The position numbers and the translations under genes are program-made. Below, piece after piece: positions 18,906 through 28,370 of a stretch of DNA of 64,000 nucleotides. The notes under the pieces are model-generated. The model did not search any database. It saw nothing but the letters and a program-made list of their open reading frames with translations, and had not been told where the DNA came from. This stretch comes from Cyclobacterium plantarum. GTDB taxonomy: Bacteria; Bacteroidota; Bacteroidia; Cytophagales; Cyclobacteriaceae. Position 1 is the first letter of the stretch, and each line of letters begins with the position of its first letter. The stretch is taken from NCBI RefSeq assembly GCF_011290685.1, contig NZ_JAANYN010000005.1, forward strand, positions 1-64,000, read 5' to 3'.

Positions 18906-19907
18906 TCAATCAATGGGCGTCAATACGATATTCCGGTAGCTGACCTTTCCATGATCTCCCTGTAAATATATGGGCCCCGCTGCGAGCACATCGGCACTCA
19001 TGGCTCCACCGGTGGGTCCCCAGGCGGGCTCATTATCGATAATTTTTTTACCATTTAACACCACCGTTACGTGACGATCTACCAGGGTGATGTCCATGGA
19101 TTGCCATTCTCCTGCAGGTTTTTCTGCAGCCATGCTGGGTGTAATGCGACTGTACAGCGCCCCCATATTGTGCGAATCAAGCGGTTTGCCATAGGAATCA
19201 ACCACCTGGATTTCATAAATACCTCTTAAGTAGACCCCGCTGTTATTTCCTTCTGGTACGTTTACCTCCAGGGTCAGATTGAAGTCTTTGAATTCTTGCT
19301 GGGTACGAATATTCCCATAGGAAATGTGTGCCCCATTTTCTGGTTGTACGGGATCATTTACCATTGTGCCGTTTTTCACTGCAAAACCATTTTTCTGGTT
19401 GGGATTCATTAATACCCAACCACTCATGTCCTTACCGTTAAATAAAGCAATGGGTTGTCCGTAAGTGACTTTAGACAGCTCTGGTTTTTCAGGCATGGGA
19501 GGCATCCTGCTACCGGTAAAATTCGATTGGTATTCACCATTCCTTCCCGGTCCTGTCATCGTTCCTTTCAGGGACTCTCCGGTTTTCTTAATTCGGAGCG
19601 TATGGGTAAGGGTATGGCTTCTTTCCTCACTTTTACGTGAGAAGCTGGTTCTTGTGACTACCAGTGTATTATCGTCAGCCAGGTAAACATTCGCCACAGG
19701 CAAAACACTCCCTCCAATCCACAAAAGTTCGGCATCGAGATACCCCTTATCTTCGTTGACATGCAACCAACCAACACCTCCGCCTTCGATTTCAAGACCC
19801 CACATGCCAATAAAGGGGTTATCCAGCTGGTGGTTGTTAGAAAAGGCGTTTCCAAAGCTGCAAATTAGGATAAACAGCGATAAGATAGGGCAGATAGGAT
19901 GTTTCAT
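18906..19907 (-). CDS. Secreted DUF1080 (3-keto-disaccharide hydrolase) family protein
   Basis: 333-aa protein when started at the ATG that opens the signal peptide MKHPICPILSLFILICSFGNAFS; an upstream ATG 13 codons earlier adds only a charged leader. An N-terminal beta domain (about 30-140) is followed by the DUF1080 domain (about 150-333). That domain includes ALFNGKDMSGWV, NSGVYLRGIYEIQVVDS and GEWQSMDITL, typical of the concanavalin-like fold. Family members act on 3-keto-glycosides or bind glycans, in the periplasm or outside the cell. Substrate not determinable. Confidence 0.85.
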   Translation of the reverse strand: MKHPICPILSLFILICSFGNAFSNNHQLDNPFIGMWGLEIEGGGVGWLHVNEDKGYLDAELLWIGGSVLPVANVYLADDNTLVVTRTSFSRKSEERSHTLTHTLRIKKTGESLKGTMTGPGRNGEYQSNFTGSRMPPMPEKPELSKVTYGQPIALFNGKDMSGWVLMNPNQKNGFAVKNGTMVNDPVQPENGAHISYGNIRTQQEFKDFNLTLEVNVPEGNNSGVYLRGIYEIQVVDSYGKPLDSHNMGALYSRITPSMAAEKPAGEWQSMDITLVDRHVTVVLNGKKIIDNEPAWGPTGGAMSADVLAAGPIYLQGDHGKVSYRNIVLTPID

Positions 19908-20121
19908 TGTCTTATAAATGAGTAGTTTCTTTTGTTTTGCTCCCAAGCCAGGGATGAAAACCGAATGTACTAATAATTTTAAATTAATGCCTCATTTTTC
20001 CTAGCTATCGCATGTTTGTTAGTAGTCTTCTTTTGGCATTAATTGAATCAAATAGATTTTATATTGTCAAAATTAGCTGTAGCTTTATCAAATTACGCCT
20101 GAAAAACACCTATAAAATAGA

Positions 20122-20370
20122 ATGAGTATGAAAATATTTGTTGCCAGTCTTCCTTTTGAAATTGATGATTCCGAGTTGAAGGGTTTTTTTGAACCCTTTG
20201 GAGAAGTAAGCTCCGCAAAAGTGATAGTTGACAAAGCCACCGGCAGAAGCAGGGGCTTCGGCTTTGTAGACATGCCAGACGAAGGAATGGCAAAAGCGGC
20301 GATAGCCCAACTGGATGGAGCTGATGTTGATGGACGTACAATAGTGGTAAAAGAATCAGAAAAGCAGTAG
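20122..20370 (+). CDS. Small RRM-domain RNA-binding protein
   Basis: 82-aa protein consisting of one RNA recognition motif. RNP2 is IFVASL (residues 5-10) and RNP1 is RGFGFVDM (44-51), with aromatic residues in the usual positions. It resembles the cold-inducible, glycine-tail RNA-binding proteins of bacteria but lacks a glycine-rich tail. ATG start; a second in-frame ATG two codons later is equally possible. It is the first plus-strand gene of the window and is monocistronic. Confidence 0.9.
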   Translation: MSMKIFVASLPFEIDDSELKGFFEPFGEVSSAKVIVDKATGRSRGFGFVDMPDEGMAKAAIAQLDGADVDGRTIVVKESEKQ

Positions 20371-20656
20371 TACTTTCCCTTTGCCCAATGTTTTCCTTGC
20401 TGATTGGAATATGCAGGCTTGATCTTTTTTATTTTTCCTTTCATTTCTTCTGACTGGCTTCCAACAGGCCTGCTTGCTTTTTTTACCGTTTTCCTATTTT
20501 TTGTTTGGCTACTATACCCGACCCGGTTGACTTGTCCTATTTGGGATGTTGGTGCTGGATATCTTTTATCAAGGGTTAAATTCCCCGAATGAATAAGCTG
20601 GAATTACAATAGCCTTTCGTATATTTCCGCTTCAAAAGCTCAAAAAAACCAATTCA

Positions 20657-21271
20657 ATGAAAAATTCAAGAAATTCGTATCTGACAGCTACATTAACCAT
20701 TTTGCTGATTTTTTCGGCATTTTACCAATCCCGAGCCCAGATTCAGGCCCCGGCTCCAAGTCCAGCCAGTTTTGTATCTCAGCAAGTGGGTTTTACAAAA
20801 ATCAGCATAGACTATTCTTCCCCAGGGGTAAAGGGGAGGACAGTATTTGGAGAACTTGTTCCTTTTGGTGTGCCATGGAGGGCTGGTGCCAATGCTCCTA
20901 CAACCATTGAATTCAGCACTGCAGTAAGCATTGGAGGAAAGACGCTCAACGCTGGGAAATACTCCGTTTTCATTACACCTGCGCAGTCTGGTGACTGGAC
21001 CATTCACCTCAACAGTAAAGGTAATGCCATCTATGCATACATGCAGGGTGAAAATGTAGATGCTGCTGCATTGGCGAAGGATGATGCTGTTGCTATCAAA
21101 GTAAGCCCTGAAATGATGGAAGATGCACACGAAAGACTTTCTTACACCATATCAGCAGCAGACAATAAGGTGGCCAGGGTAATATTTTCATGGGAAAAGA
21201 CAAAACTATCATTCATGGTAGATACGCAAGTGGACCAAAAAATGGAGGGTTTCAAAGCCGCATTCAATTAA
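20657..21271 (+). CDS. DUF2911 family secreted protein
   Basis: 204-aa protein with a signal peptide (about 1-27, ending SRAQ). The mature part carries the DUF2911 hallmarks: VGFTKISIDYSSPGVKGR, FGVPWRAGANAPTTIEFS and GKYSVFITP. The family is widespread in Bacteroidota and periplasmic or outer-envelope by signal; function is unknown. A strong terminator hairpin follows 60 bp downstream. Confidence 0.88.
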   Translation: MKNSRNSYLTATLTILLIFSAFYQSRAQIQAPAPSPASFVSQQVGFTKISIDYSSPGVKGRTVFGELVPFGVPWRAGANAPTTIEFSTAVSIGGKTLNAGKYSVFITPAQSGDWTIHLNSKGNAIYAYMQGENVDAAALAKDDAVAIKVSPEMMEDAHERLSYTISAADNKVARVIFSWEKTKLSFMVDTQVDQKMEGFKAAFN

Positions 21272-21331
21272 CCTGGGGTTTCATTATATTCGTTGAGACA
21301 ACGGGATTCCAGAATTACCGGAAGATGTATG

Positions 21332-21359
21332 AAAGAAACCTCCCTGTGGAGGTTTCTTT
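21332..21359 (+). terminator. Rho-independent terminator after the DUF2911 gene
   Basis: Perfect 12-bp stem (AAAGAAACCTCC / GGAGGTTTCTTT) with a CTGT loop. The U-rich 3' arm serves as the tract. It is A-rich on the 5' side, so it could also work in reverse. Confidence 0.85.
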
Positions 21360-21681
21360 AGTTTCAGGGAGGCCCAAAAGGATTCTGGGTTTCAGCTGTC
21401 TGCAAAGTCTCTATTTGGTTTAAGAATCTGGCTTTACCTTTCCTTGTTCAGAAAAATAGAGCAGGAGAGTTGAAGTTTTATAGCGGATTTTTTAAATCGA
21501 TTGAATTGGGAAGTGGAAAAGTTGCGCATTTACGGCTTGCTACAAAACATGACAAGCAAATTTTAAACTGCTTTTAATTTTGATATGACAACACCCACTT
21601 CACTTTTTTCAAACGCTTGTATTATTTTGAGAAAAAGCCTTATTGTCCTCAAAATGATTCAGGGCAATCTCGGATGCGATC

Positions 21682-21804
21682 TCAAAAAGTAGTGCGTCTG
21701 TAGATGTAAGCAAACAAGCCTACCCTGCTGTTGTTTTCGATGCTCTTTTCTATGATCCGATCGAGTTCCTTGAGCACATCTTGAATTGTAGTTGTTTCTG
21801 GCAT
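21682..21804 (-). pseudogene. N-terminal fragment of a DUF5995-like protein
   Basis: A 40-codon frame starts at ATG (21804) and reads MPETTTIQDVLKELDRIIEK and then SIENNSRVGLFAYIYRRTTF before TGA. From memory of the family, this resembles the opening of DUF5995 proteins (DVL..LD.II....NSR.G.FA.LYR..T). Full-length members are several times longer, and no continuation is visible in any frame past the stop. I read it as the leftover start of a deleted gene. The assignment is moderate to weak because it rests on 40 residues. Confidence 0.4.
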
Positions 21805-22051
21805 AGGGTTACATGTATTACTACTAAGAAATAAATCAGGCTGGCTGAAAGATCGCTAACCAAGCGTGAAAACAGTGTATTCAATTGCAATCCGCCCATA
21901 AGTAAAACTATTTTTACACCAATGCGCATCTTTTTAACGGGGGATATCCAACCGGTGGGCGGTCCAAAGCGTAAAATAACCAGAAACGGGCCGACCTTTT
22001 ATCTGTTTATAATTTTATTCGGCGTAGACCCAATTGATAAAGATAGGATCA

Positions 22052-22117
22052 AACCTGTCAGGCTTCATCTCCCCAACGATTTTTGTTGACTGAATTTCAA
22101 CAAAAGCCCGACAGGTT
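22052..22117. repeat. Nested hairpin with AACCTGTC-type outer arms
   Basis: Outer arms AACCTGTCAGGCTT and AAGCCCGACAGGTT pair with one mismatch. Inside, TTTTGTTG and CAACAAAA form a second stem. There is no gene within. It could be a dispersed repeat or a terminator in front of the antiporter operon. Confidence 0.55.
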
Positions 22118-22412
22118 TTCGGGTTTTAATGATACATTTTTTATTTACCGTCACCTTCGAAATTTTTCCGGGAAGGAATCTCATGAGGCTGGATTGGATT
22201 TATGACGGCACTGTTTTTGAAAACAAAAAATGTTTTTTTAGGGAAAACCATCTTAAAGGGAGAGATACATGGGGGGAGTGGTACCGCCCTTATTTTTTCA
22301 GGTATTTTACAGTCAAAATTCAGGGAGAAAATTGTTCAAATAATGCTTATATTGGGAATTCAACTGCTGCGGTCTTTCAACGGAGGTTTCCTAAAATACA
22401 TCCTTAAAATTT

Positions 22413-22446
22413 CCAGGGTCTTACCCTGGGAGCGTATTTACTTTTG
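22413..22446 (+). promoter_or_regulatory. Putative promoter and operator of the antiporter operon
   Basis: TACTTTTG at 22439-22446 matches the Bacteroidota -7 consensus TAnnTTTG. It lies 28 bp before the antiporter start codon. Ten bases upstream is a palindrome, CCAGGGT-CTT-ACCCTGG (22413-22429). It occupies the spacer/-33 area, where no TTTG element is present. That placement suits a regulator-dependent promoter; this is inference. Confidence 0.45.
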
Positions 22447-22473
22447 CCCAGGTATCAATTTGCGGAATAGAAA

Positions 22474-23955
22474 ATGAATTTAACTATAGAAAACATACTG
22501 TTAGTTGGCTCAATATTACTTTTTATTAGTATAGTAGTAGGCAAAACGTCCTATAAATTTGGTGTCCCGACATTATTGTTGTTTTTAGCGATTGGGATGT
22601 TAGCAGGTTCTGACGGAATTGGTGGTATCCGTTTTGATGACCCAAAAGCGGCTCAATTTATAGGCGTTGTCTCACTAAATTTTATATTATTTTCTGGGGG
22701 GCTGGACACCAGTTGGACTTCCGTTAGGCCGATTTTAAGAGAAGGAATAGTTTTGTCCACATTGGGTGTATTTCTTACAGCCGTATCCCTTGGCACATTC
22801 GTTTGGTTTGTAACAGACTTTACGATTTATGAAAGTTTGTTATTGGGATCTATAGTTTCATCTACAGATGCAGCAGCCGTATTTTCAATTTTACGATCAA
22901 AAAGCCTGGCACTGAAAACTAATCTGCGCCCCACCTTAGAATTGGAAAGTGGAAGTAACGACCCCATGGCATATGTAATGACGATTGCATTTTTAACCTT
23001 GGTGATCAACCAGGACCTAAGCATTGTTTCCATCATTCCCATGTTTTTTCAACAAATGATTGTAGGAGGCATTGCGGGGTTTGCTTTTGGAAGAATTAGC
23101 AAATTCATTATTAATAAAATTGACTTGGACTTTGAAGGTCTTTATCCTGTTTTGGTGATAGCATTGATGTTTATTACGTTTTCTGCTACAGATTTTGTAG
23201 GAGGGAATGGGTTTTTAGCTATTTACATTTGTGCGGTTTACCTGGGTAATCAAGACCTCATCCACAAGAAAACGATTTTCAGAATGTATGATGGGTTAGC
23301 TTGGTTAATGCAAATCGTACTTTTCCTTACATTAGGCTTACTTGTTTTTCCTTCTCAAATTATTCCTTATTTCGGCATAGGAATGCTAATTTCATTTTTC
23401 CTTATTCTCGTTGCCCGACCCGTTAGCGTATTTCTGAGTTTGATTTTCTTCAAAATGAAATTGAGACGAAGATTTTACATTTCGTGGGTTGGATTGAGGG
23501 GGGCTGTTCCGATCGTTTTTGCCACCTATCCTCTTCTGGCAGGGATTGAAAATGCGAATATGATTTTCAACATTGTTTTTTTTATTTCCGTAACATCAGT
23601 ACTTATCCAGGGAACAACGTTATCATTGTTTGCTAAATGGCTTAAAGTGGCTCTCCCAGAAAAGGCCAAAAAGATTACTGAAGTAGATCAACTGATCTTA
23701 GACCTCCCAAAATCATCCTTGCAGGAATTTGAAATTAAGCCTGATTATTATGCAGTAAATAAAAGAATTGTTGATTTAAATTTTCCAAAATCGGCATTTA
23801 TTGTGATGATTAAAAGATCAGAAGAATATATACGGCCAGGTGGCTCAACGGAATTAGAAGCAAATGATATATTGATGGTACTTGCTGACAACCAAAGTGA
23901 TTTCACTAAAGTGCAAGATTGTTTATTCAATCACGATAGAGAAACAAAACCCTAA
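22474..23955 (+). CDS. Potassium/proton antiporter, NhaP2/CvrA type (CPA family)
   Basis: 493-aa membrane protein. About 12 hydrophobic helices cover residues 1-390. It includes the SSTDAAAVFSIL and LELESGSNDPMAYV segments, which hold the conserved acidic and polar residues of the cation/proton exchange site. The C-terminal 90 residues form a soluble RCK_C/TrkA_C domain (FEIKPDYYAVNKRIVDLNFP...LEANDILMVLAD), the regulatory module that binds nucleotides or c-di-nucleotides in relatives. This architecture is that of NhaP2 K+/H+ antiporters. It leads a three-gene operon with a stress protein 4 bp downstream. The window also encodes a diadenylate cyclase, the source of a ligand used by some RCK_C proteins; a link is speculative. 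Confidence 0.9.
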   Translation: MNLTIENILLVGSILLFISIVVGKTSYKFGVPTLLLFLAIGMLAGSDGIGGIRFDDPKAAQFIGVVSLNFILFSGGLDTSWTSVRPILREGIVLSTLGVFLTAVSLGTFVWFVTDFTIYESLLLGSIVSSTDAAAVFSILRSKSLALKTNLRPTLELESGSNDPMAYVMTIAFLTLVINQDLSIVSIIPMFFQQMIVGGIAGFAFGRISKFIINKIDLDFEGLYPVLVIALMFITFSATDFVGGNGFLAIYICAVYLGNQDLIHKKTIFRMYDGLAWLMQIVLFLTLGLLVFPSQIIPYFGIGMLISFFLILVARPVSVFLSLIFFKMKLRRRFYISWVGLRGAVPIVFATYPLLAGIENANMIFNIVFFISVTSVLIQGTTLSLFAKWLKVALPEKAKKITEVDQLILDLPKSSLQEFEIKPDYYAVNKRIVDLNFPKSAFIVMIKRSEEYIRPGGSTELEANDILMVLADNQSDFTKVQDCLFNHDRETKP

Positions 23956-23959
23956 ACCA

Positions 23960-24778
23960 ATGAAAAAGCGATTTATTATACTTATTGACTTTTCAATTTA
24001 TTCGAATAACCTGATCCGGTATGCTTGTGAATGGGGTAAACAAGTAGACGCTGAACTGCTCCTGGTACATCAAACCATTGTTTTAGCACCTTCTCTTTCG
24101 GACAAGGAAAGCCGAAATCAAATTGCTCAACACACTAACAATGAATCTCTTCGGAAATTGAAATCCTTAGCGAAGGAATTGATTTCCCCCTCGATTAAAG
24201 TATCCTATTCAGTTTCGGAGAAAAATTTACTACTTACCTTAAACAACCTTATAGAGGAACCCTTTGATAATTTGATTTTTTCAGGGATCAAAGGAACAGG
24301 AATGCTAAAAAGAATATTTCTTGGTAGCGTAGCTCTTGAAATTATTGATAAAACAAAAAACATTATTGTAGCCATTCCTCAGGAAATTTCTACTTTTTCA
24401 CACACAAAAATTTTTGTGGCAGTCACTGAAAAATACCCCTTGAATATTCAGGAATTAAACAGGCTTTTGAATTTTATTGACAAGGAAAACACAAACCTTA
24501 CCTTTTTCTATTTGGCTAAACCCAACGAAAAAACGAAGGATATGGAAAAAAAGCTAAGAGGGTTAGAAGAATTATTTGCCGACAAGTTTGTTACAAATTT
24601 CGAAATTTATGAAGGAAGTAATCCTTTTGAAGATATTAAGCAAGTGATAAACAATAGAATTGATGAAATGCTGATCGTTCAAAAAGGCTCCCGTCTATTG
24701 ACTGACCAACTTTTTAGAAGGTTTCTAATCAATGAGTTGGTTTATGAAGGACAAACGCCGTTAATTGTTTTACCCTGA
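23960..24778 (+). CDS. Universal stress protein family protein
   Basis: 272-aa cytoplasmic protein. The start is the ATG 4 bp after the antiporter stop, giving the standard UspA opening (KKRFIILIDFSIYSNNLIRYACEWGKQVDAELLLVHQ). An earlier in-frame start would overlap the antiporter by 74 bp and is unlikely. The first Usp domain (about 1-140) ends in the degenerate nucleotide loop GIKGTGMLKRIFLGSVALEI. A second, diverged half (about 150-272) follows. Usp proteins paired with antiporters often modulate ion transport; this is inferred from context. Confidence 0.82.
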   Translation: MKKRFIILIDFSIYSNNLIRYACEWGKQVDAELLLVHQTIVLAPSLSDKESRNQIAQHTNNESLRKLKSLAKELISPSIKVSYSVSEKNLLLTLNNLIEEPFDNLIFSGIKGTGMLKRIFLGSVALEIIDKTKNIIVAIPQEISTFSHTKIFVAVTEKYPLNIQELNRLLNFIDKENTNLTFFYLAKPNEKTKDMEKKLRGLEELFADKFVTNFEIYEGSNPFEDIKQVINNRIDEMLIVQKGSRLLTDQLFRRFLINELVYEGQTPLIVLP

Positions 24779-24789
24779 AATCTGAAATT

Positions 24790-25344
24790 ATGACCGACCC
24801 GACTTTACAGTTGTATTTGCCCTCTTTTATGGTTGTGGCTACCTGTTTGATTATTTTTTGGAATCAGTTCCGAAAATTTAAGCCCTTTACCGTGATAGCA
24901 GGGACAAAAGAAAGAATTTTTCAGTACAATCGAATGAAGCGTGTGAGTTTGATTTTTTGGATTATTTTTTCAATTTTTGGGATAATGACGATTATATACT
25001 CCGTTGTTCCTGATTTATATTTTGTATTCCTACCCCTTGATAAGTTTCATCATCCATCAATAAACCTTATGGGCTTACTGATCATGCTGCTGGCAATTGT
25101 TTGGATTTTCATTGCGCAAATTAATATTGACAAGGAACTTTACAAGTTTTCGCGCGACATAGAAAGTTTATCAGCGATGGAACTATTGCATTACTCAGAG
25201 AGAATGTTGCTTTCAGGAATGTTGGTTCTGTTTATAGGCTTTTTTACAACCATTACAAACATCATCGGTTTACTACTCATAGCATTTGGGGCCTTCGCTT
25301 ATATTAGCATGTTTGGTACCAAATCACGGCATGAACAATATTGA
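24790..25344 (+). CDS. Membrane protein of unknown function
   Basis: 184-aa protein with four predicted helices (about 9-26, 52-74, 94-114, 139-175). Polar loops include FRKFKPFTVIAGTKERIFQYNRMKR. No family recognised. It follows the universal stress protein by 11 bp, so it is probably translated from the same transcript as the antiporter. An accessory role in ion homeostasis is a guess from position only. Confidence 0.7.
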   Translation: MTDPTLQLYLPSFMVVATCLIIFWNQFRKFKPFTVIAGTKERIFQYNRMKRVSLIFWIIFSIFGIMTIIYSVVPDLYFVFLPLDKFHHPSINLMGLLIMLLAIVWIFIAQINIDKELYKFSRDIESLSAMELLHYSERMLLSGMLVLFIGFFTTITNIIGLLLIAFGAFAYISMFGTKSRHEQY

Positions 25345-25439
25345 TCCAGGGAATGAAAAGATCAATTATGGAATTGCAGATACGGCCTCATTCCAGATCC
25401 GATCGTGAACCAGCACTATGCCCGTATACTATGGAGGAG

Positions 25440-26996
25440 TTAAAGGGGTTCAAAATTGTTTTTTGATACAAAGCCCTCGTCATCGATTGAATAGCCGTCA
25501 GGGGGCCCCCCTTCCCAGGTCAACTGAGGTAACATGTTGCGCAATACGTTTCGGTGTTCTTCAATGACCTGGGTATGGGCTTTTCTATAAGCAATGTTTT
25601 CCCATTCATCCGGGTCATTTTCGTGATCGTAAAGTTCTTCAAGGTTGATTTCCGGATAGTAGATATACCGGTACCTCATGCTTCTTACTGCATGACCGCT
25701 GACCCCGGGCTTTTGGGCATTGCCAAATTTGTAACTGGTAATAACCGGCGATGTCTCAGCTCCAGGATCCTTGAGTTGAGGGAGCAGGCTATTGCCATCC
25801 AGATGTGGGAGAAGGTCAAATCCACTGAGGTCGACCAGAGTGGGATACAGGTCCATCAAACTCACCGGTTGATCGCAATGTGCCCCTCCCAGCTCCATTC
25901 CAGGGACAGCTATGAGCAAGGGTACCCGTGTGGACCGTTCCCAAAGCGTGAATTTTTCAATATTATCCTTCTCTCCCATGTGCATGCCATGGTCGGACCA
26001 TAAAACAACTATCGTGTTATCAGCATGTTCGGATTTTTCCAGTGCATCCAGCAATCTTCCCACCATGGCATCGGAGAAGGTGATGGAGGCGGCGTAGGAT
26101 TGGATGATTTTTTCCCATTGCTTGTTGTCCAGCACCCATTCCATGATCCAACGACGACCATGGTCAAAAGCATCCTCAAGGTCATCCTTTTTACGTTCCG
26201 GCAAAACAATGTTTTCCAGGGGATACATGTCAAAATATTTTTGAGGAACTTCCCAGGGGTCATGTGGTTTCCACATGCCTGCAGCCAGGAAAAAGGGTTT
26301 CTCGTGATCCTGACCAAGTTGGTAACTTACCCAATCTGCCACATGGTAATCGGCCATTTTTTCGTCCGGAACAGGAATGGCTCCCCATGTCCACCATCCA
26401 TCGGCACCGCCGCCGGGTCTGTTTTCGTTGTCCACCTCCTCGGGATAAATGACGTCTTTGGGGGCACGGATTTGGAAGGGATGGGAAATATACGGACTGG
26501 GATAGTAAAAATCCCAGTTAGCCGGTTCTACCTGGCTGGTAGGAGCCCAGGGTGGTGCCTGGCTGTGATAAATTTTGCCTGCGCCCAGTGTTTTATAGCC
26601 GTTTTTTTTGAAAAATTGCTCCAGGGTTGGTACCTCTTTTAATGCATCAAATTCCCTCCATTTTGGCCCATCTCCCCAGTACACGTTTTGCGTTCCGGAA
26701 CGGGCATGATGTATACCTGTAAGTATCGCTGCCCTTGTTGGTGCACAGGCAGGGGCCGGAGTATGGGCATTGGTGAATACCATGGATGATGCAGCCAGAC
26801 GATCGATATTGGGTGTATGGATTTTCATCCCGGCATGTCCCGATAAAAATCCGGCCCAGTCATTCATGTCATCCACAGCTATGAATAAAATATTTGGTTT
26901 CCCTTCTGTATTTTTTTGTGGAGCCTTGCAGTTATTGAATAGCAGCAGCGATGTGGCTGCCAAAAAGGGTAAGCAGTTTCGATAGAGCTTTCTCAT
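25440..26996 (-). CDS. Secreted lipoprotein sulfatase (iduronate-2-sulfatase-like)
   Basis: 518-aa protein started at the ATG before the lipoprotein signal (lipobox LLLFNNC, lipidated C23). The sulfatase core is complete. D42-D43 in FIAVDDMNDW bind the metal. The active-site motif C84-A-P-T-R88 matures to formylglycine, and later DHG and KxxxWE segments (SDHGMHMGEKDNIEKFTLWE) complete the site. It hydrolyses sulfate esters, most likely on algal or animal polysaccharides. It is the last gene of a minus-strand set with an esterase 19 bp upstream and an SGNH hydrolase. A longer start would overlap the upstream gene and is not preferred. The maturase is not in the window. Confidence 0.92.
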   Translation of the reverse strand: MRKLYRNCLPFLAATSLLLFNNCKAPQKNTEGKPNILFIAVDDMNDWAGFLSGHAGMKIHTPNIDRLAASSMVFTNAHTPAPACAPTRAAILTGIHHARSGTQNVYWGDGPKWREFDALKEVPTLEQFFKKNGYKTLGAGKIYHSQAPPWAPTSQVEPANWDFYYPSPYISHPFQIRAPKDVIYPEEVDNENRPGGGADGWWTWGAIPVPDEKMADYHVADWVSYQLGQDHEKPFFLAAGMWKPHDPWEVPQKYFDMYPLENIVLPERKKDDLEDAFDHGRRWIMEWVLDNKQWEKIIQSYAASITFSDAMVGRLLDALEKSEHADNTIVVLWSDHGMHMGEKDNIEKFTLWERSTRVPLLIAVPGMELGGAHCDQPVSLMDLYPTLVDLSGFDLLPHLDGNSLLPQLKDPGAETSPVITSYKFGNAQKPGVSGHAVRSMRYRYIYYPEINLEELYDHENDPDEWENIAYRKAHTQVIEEHRNVLRNMLPQLTWEGGPPDGYSIDDEGFVSKNNFEPL

Positions 26997-27015
26997 GGTT
27001 GTTTTCTTCGTTTGC

Positions 27016-28281
27016 TCATTCACCCAATGTATCATTATCGATAAGTGTCAGTACGCAAGGGAAGGACAGTTCTGCATCTCCCTTTGGTGAAAGCGTATTG
27101 TAAATTGCCGAAAGGGATCTTTTAAATGTCTTTTCGGCAATGATTTCACCCTGGTATTTCACGGTGATGGGGGCGTCCAAATCCAACATGTCATCGTTGA
27201 TGTAAATTTTCAGTATGCTGCTGTAATTGGAAAGGACGTTTATCTCATTCCGCGACCTGCTGTATGTTGCAATAACTTCCCCGCCAGTTTCAATTAAATC
27301 TTCCGGAACACCCAGCCAATAAAAATCCGGGTGATGTCTGTCATCTTGTTTCCAGACAATTTTTTCTGGAATGGGATTGCGTTTGTGGGTTGACATCCAG
27401 GATAATGCGGCTGCATCTTCCAATTCCATCCAATGGCCCTTTCCTTCATGAAGTACTACCTGGTGGACATAGGTACCAGGGGCATTGTTTTCCAGGCTGT
27501 CCAGCATGGTTTTCCATTCCTTAGCTTTAAGATTTCTGTCATAAGCAGCATCCAATGCACCCATGTGTAGCGCAAAAGGTGTGTTTTTCAGGCTCAGGGG
27601 TGAGGTTTCATTGGGGTGTCCGGCCATCATGGATGCTGCCGCCCATCTGTCTGCCATTCGGGGTGCCAGTTGAAAGACACCATCACCGCCTGCAGAATAC
27701 CCCAGTAAATAAACTTTATTGGGGTTAACATTTTCCAATGCCACAGAAAGCCGGATTAGGAGGGTGAAAAAATCATCAATGTGATTTTCATGCCATAAAT
27801 TCCAGGTATTGGTAGGGGCTCTGGGTGCCAGGTAGATGCCCTCCAGGCTACTCATGGCCTGATCGTACAGGTGCTTTTGATTTTCGTACTGTTGGTCGTT
27901 GTTTTCAGGCCGGGTATTGCCTCCACCGTGCAGTGATATAAACAAACTTCTACCGGCTGTTGGCTCCTCGCCAAATTTCTGGTAAAAGAAAGGCATTTTC
28001 ATTCCCTTGTAACTTATTTCACGAGACGCCCACTGTTGCCCATAGTCCTTAATGAGTTGGCGCTGCTTGTCCTCAAAAAGAATGGTTGTGAAATTTTCTG
28101 CTTCATTCTTTGTCAAAGGCCTTTTTGAGAATTCAAGATTTCCCAAGGGCTCCCTTTCGGAAACTGGTTTAGCCAACCAATTTTCCAGGCCTTTACGAAT
28201 TTCATCAGAAGTTGCTTCACTCCCACTGCAACCGAATAGTGTAGATGCAATAACTATTGTAAGGATAGGGATAAGCTTCAT
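27016..28281 (-). CDS. Lipoprotein alpha/beta-hydrolase (esterase/peptidase-like)
   Basis: 421-aa protein with a lipoprotein signal (lipobox TLFGC, C18). The hydrolase core shows the oxyanion motif HGGG (118-121) and the nucleophile elbow GYSAGG with S196. A histidine in HEGKGHWME closes the triad. A C-terminal beta region (about 320-421) resembles an appended sandwich domain. It resembles the PHB-depolymerase/Esterase-D-type hydrolases seen in glycan loci. It sits between the SGNH hydrolase and the sulfatase on the same strand, suggesting deacylation of a sulfated glycan; this is inference. Confidence 0.8.
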   Translation of the reverse strand: MKLIPILTIVIASTLFGCSGSEATSDEIRKGLENWLAKPVSEREPLGNLEFSKRPLTKNEAENFTTILFEDKQRQLIKDYGQQWASREISYKGMKMPFFYQKFGEEPTAGRSLFISLHGGGNTRPENNDQQYENQKHLYDQAMSSLEGIYLAPRAPTNTWNLWHENHIDDFFTLLIRLSVALENVNPNKVYLLGYSAGGDGVFQLAPRMADRWAAASMMAGHPNETSPLSLKNTPFALHMGALDAAYDRNLKAKEWKTMLDSLENNAPGTYVHQVVLHEGKGHWMELEDAAALSWMSTHKRNPIPEKIVWKQDDRHHPDFYWLGVPEDLIETGGEVIATYSRSRNEINVLSNYSSILKIYINDDMLDLDAPITVKYQGEIIAEKTFKRSLSAIYNTLSPKGDAELSFPCVLTLIDNDTLGE

Positions 28282-28370
28282 TCAAAAGTTTTGATTAGTG
28301 GTTGAGTAATAAGTAAAATTAAAAGTAGGCCAAAAGACCCAATTATTCAAAGTTTCCCTGTCGTTTTTTG

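Larger units (their letters stand above)
21360..22412. other. Long intergenic region, about 1 kb, with gene debris and a hairpin
   Basis: No intact gene. It contains a DUF5995-like N-terminal fragment on the minus strand and a nested hairpin at 22052-22117, both listed separately. Plus-strand frames near 22130-22480 do not resemble proteins and overlap the antiporter leader. Confidence 0.5.

Noticed and set aside
22129..22477. Two overlapping plus-strand frames of about 90 codons before the antiporter
   Set aside because: They mutually overlap in different frames, run into the antiporter promoter and match nothing I recognise.
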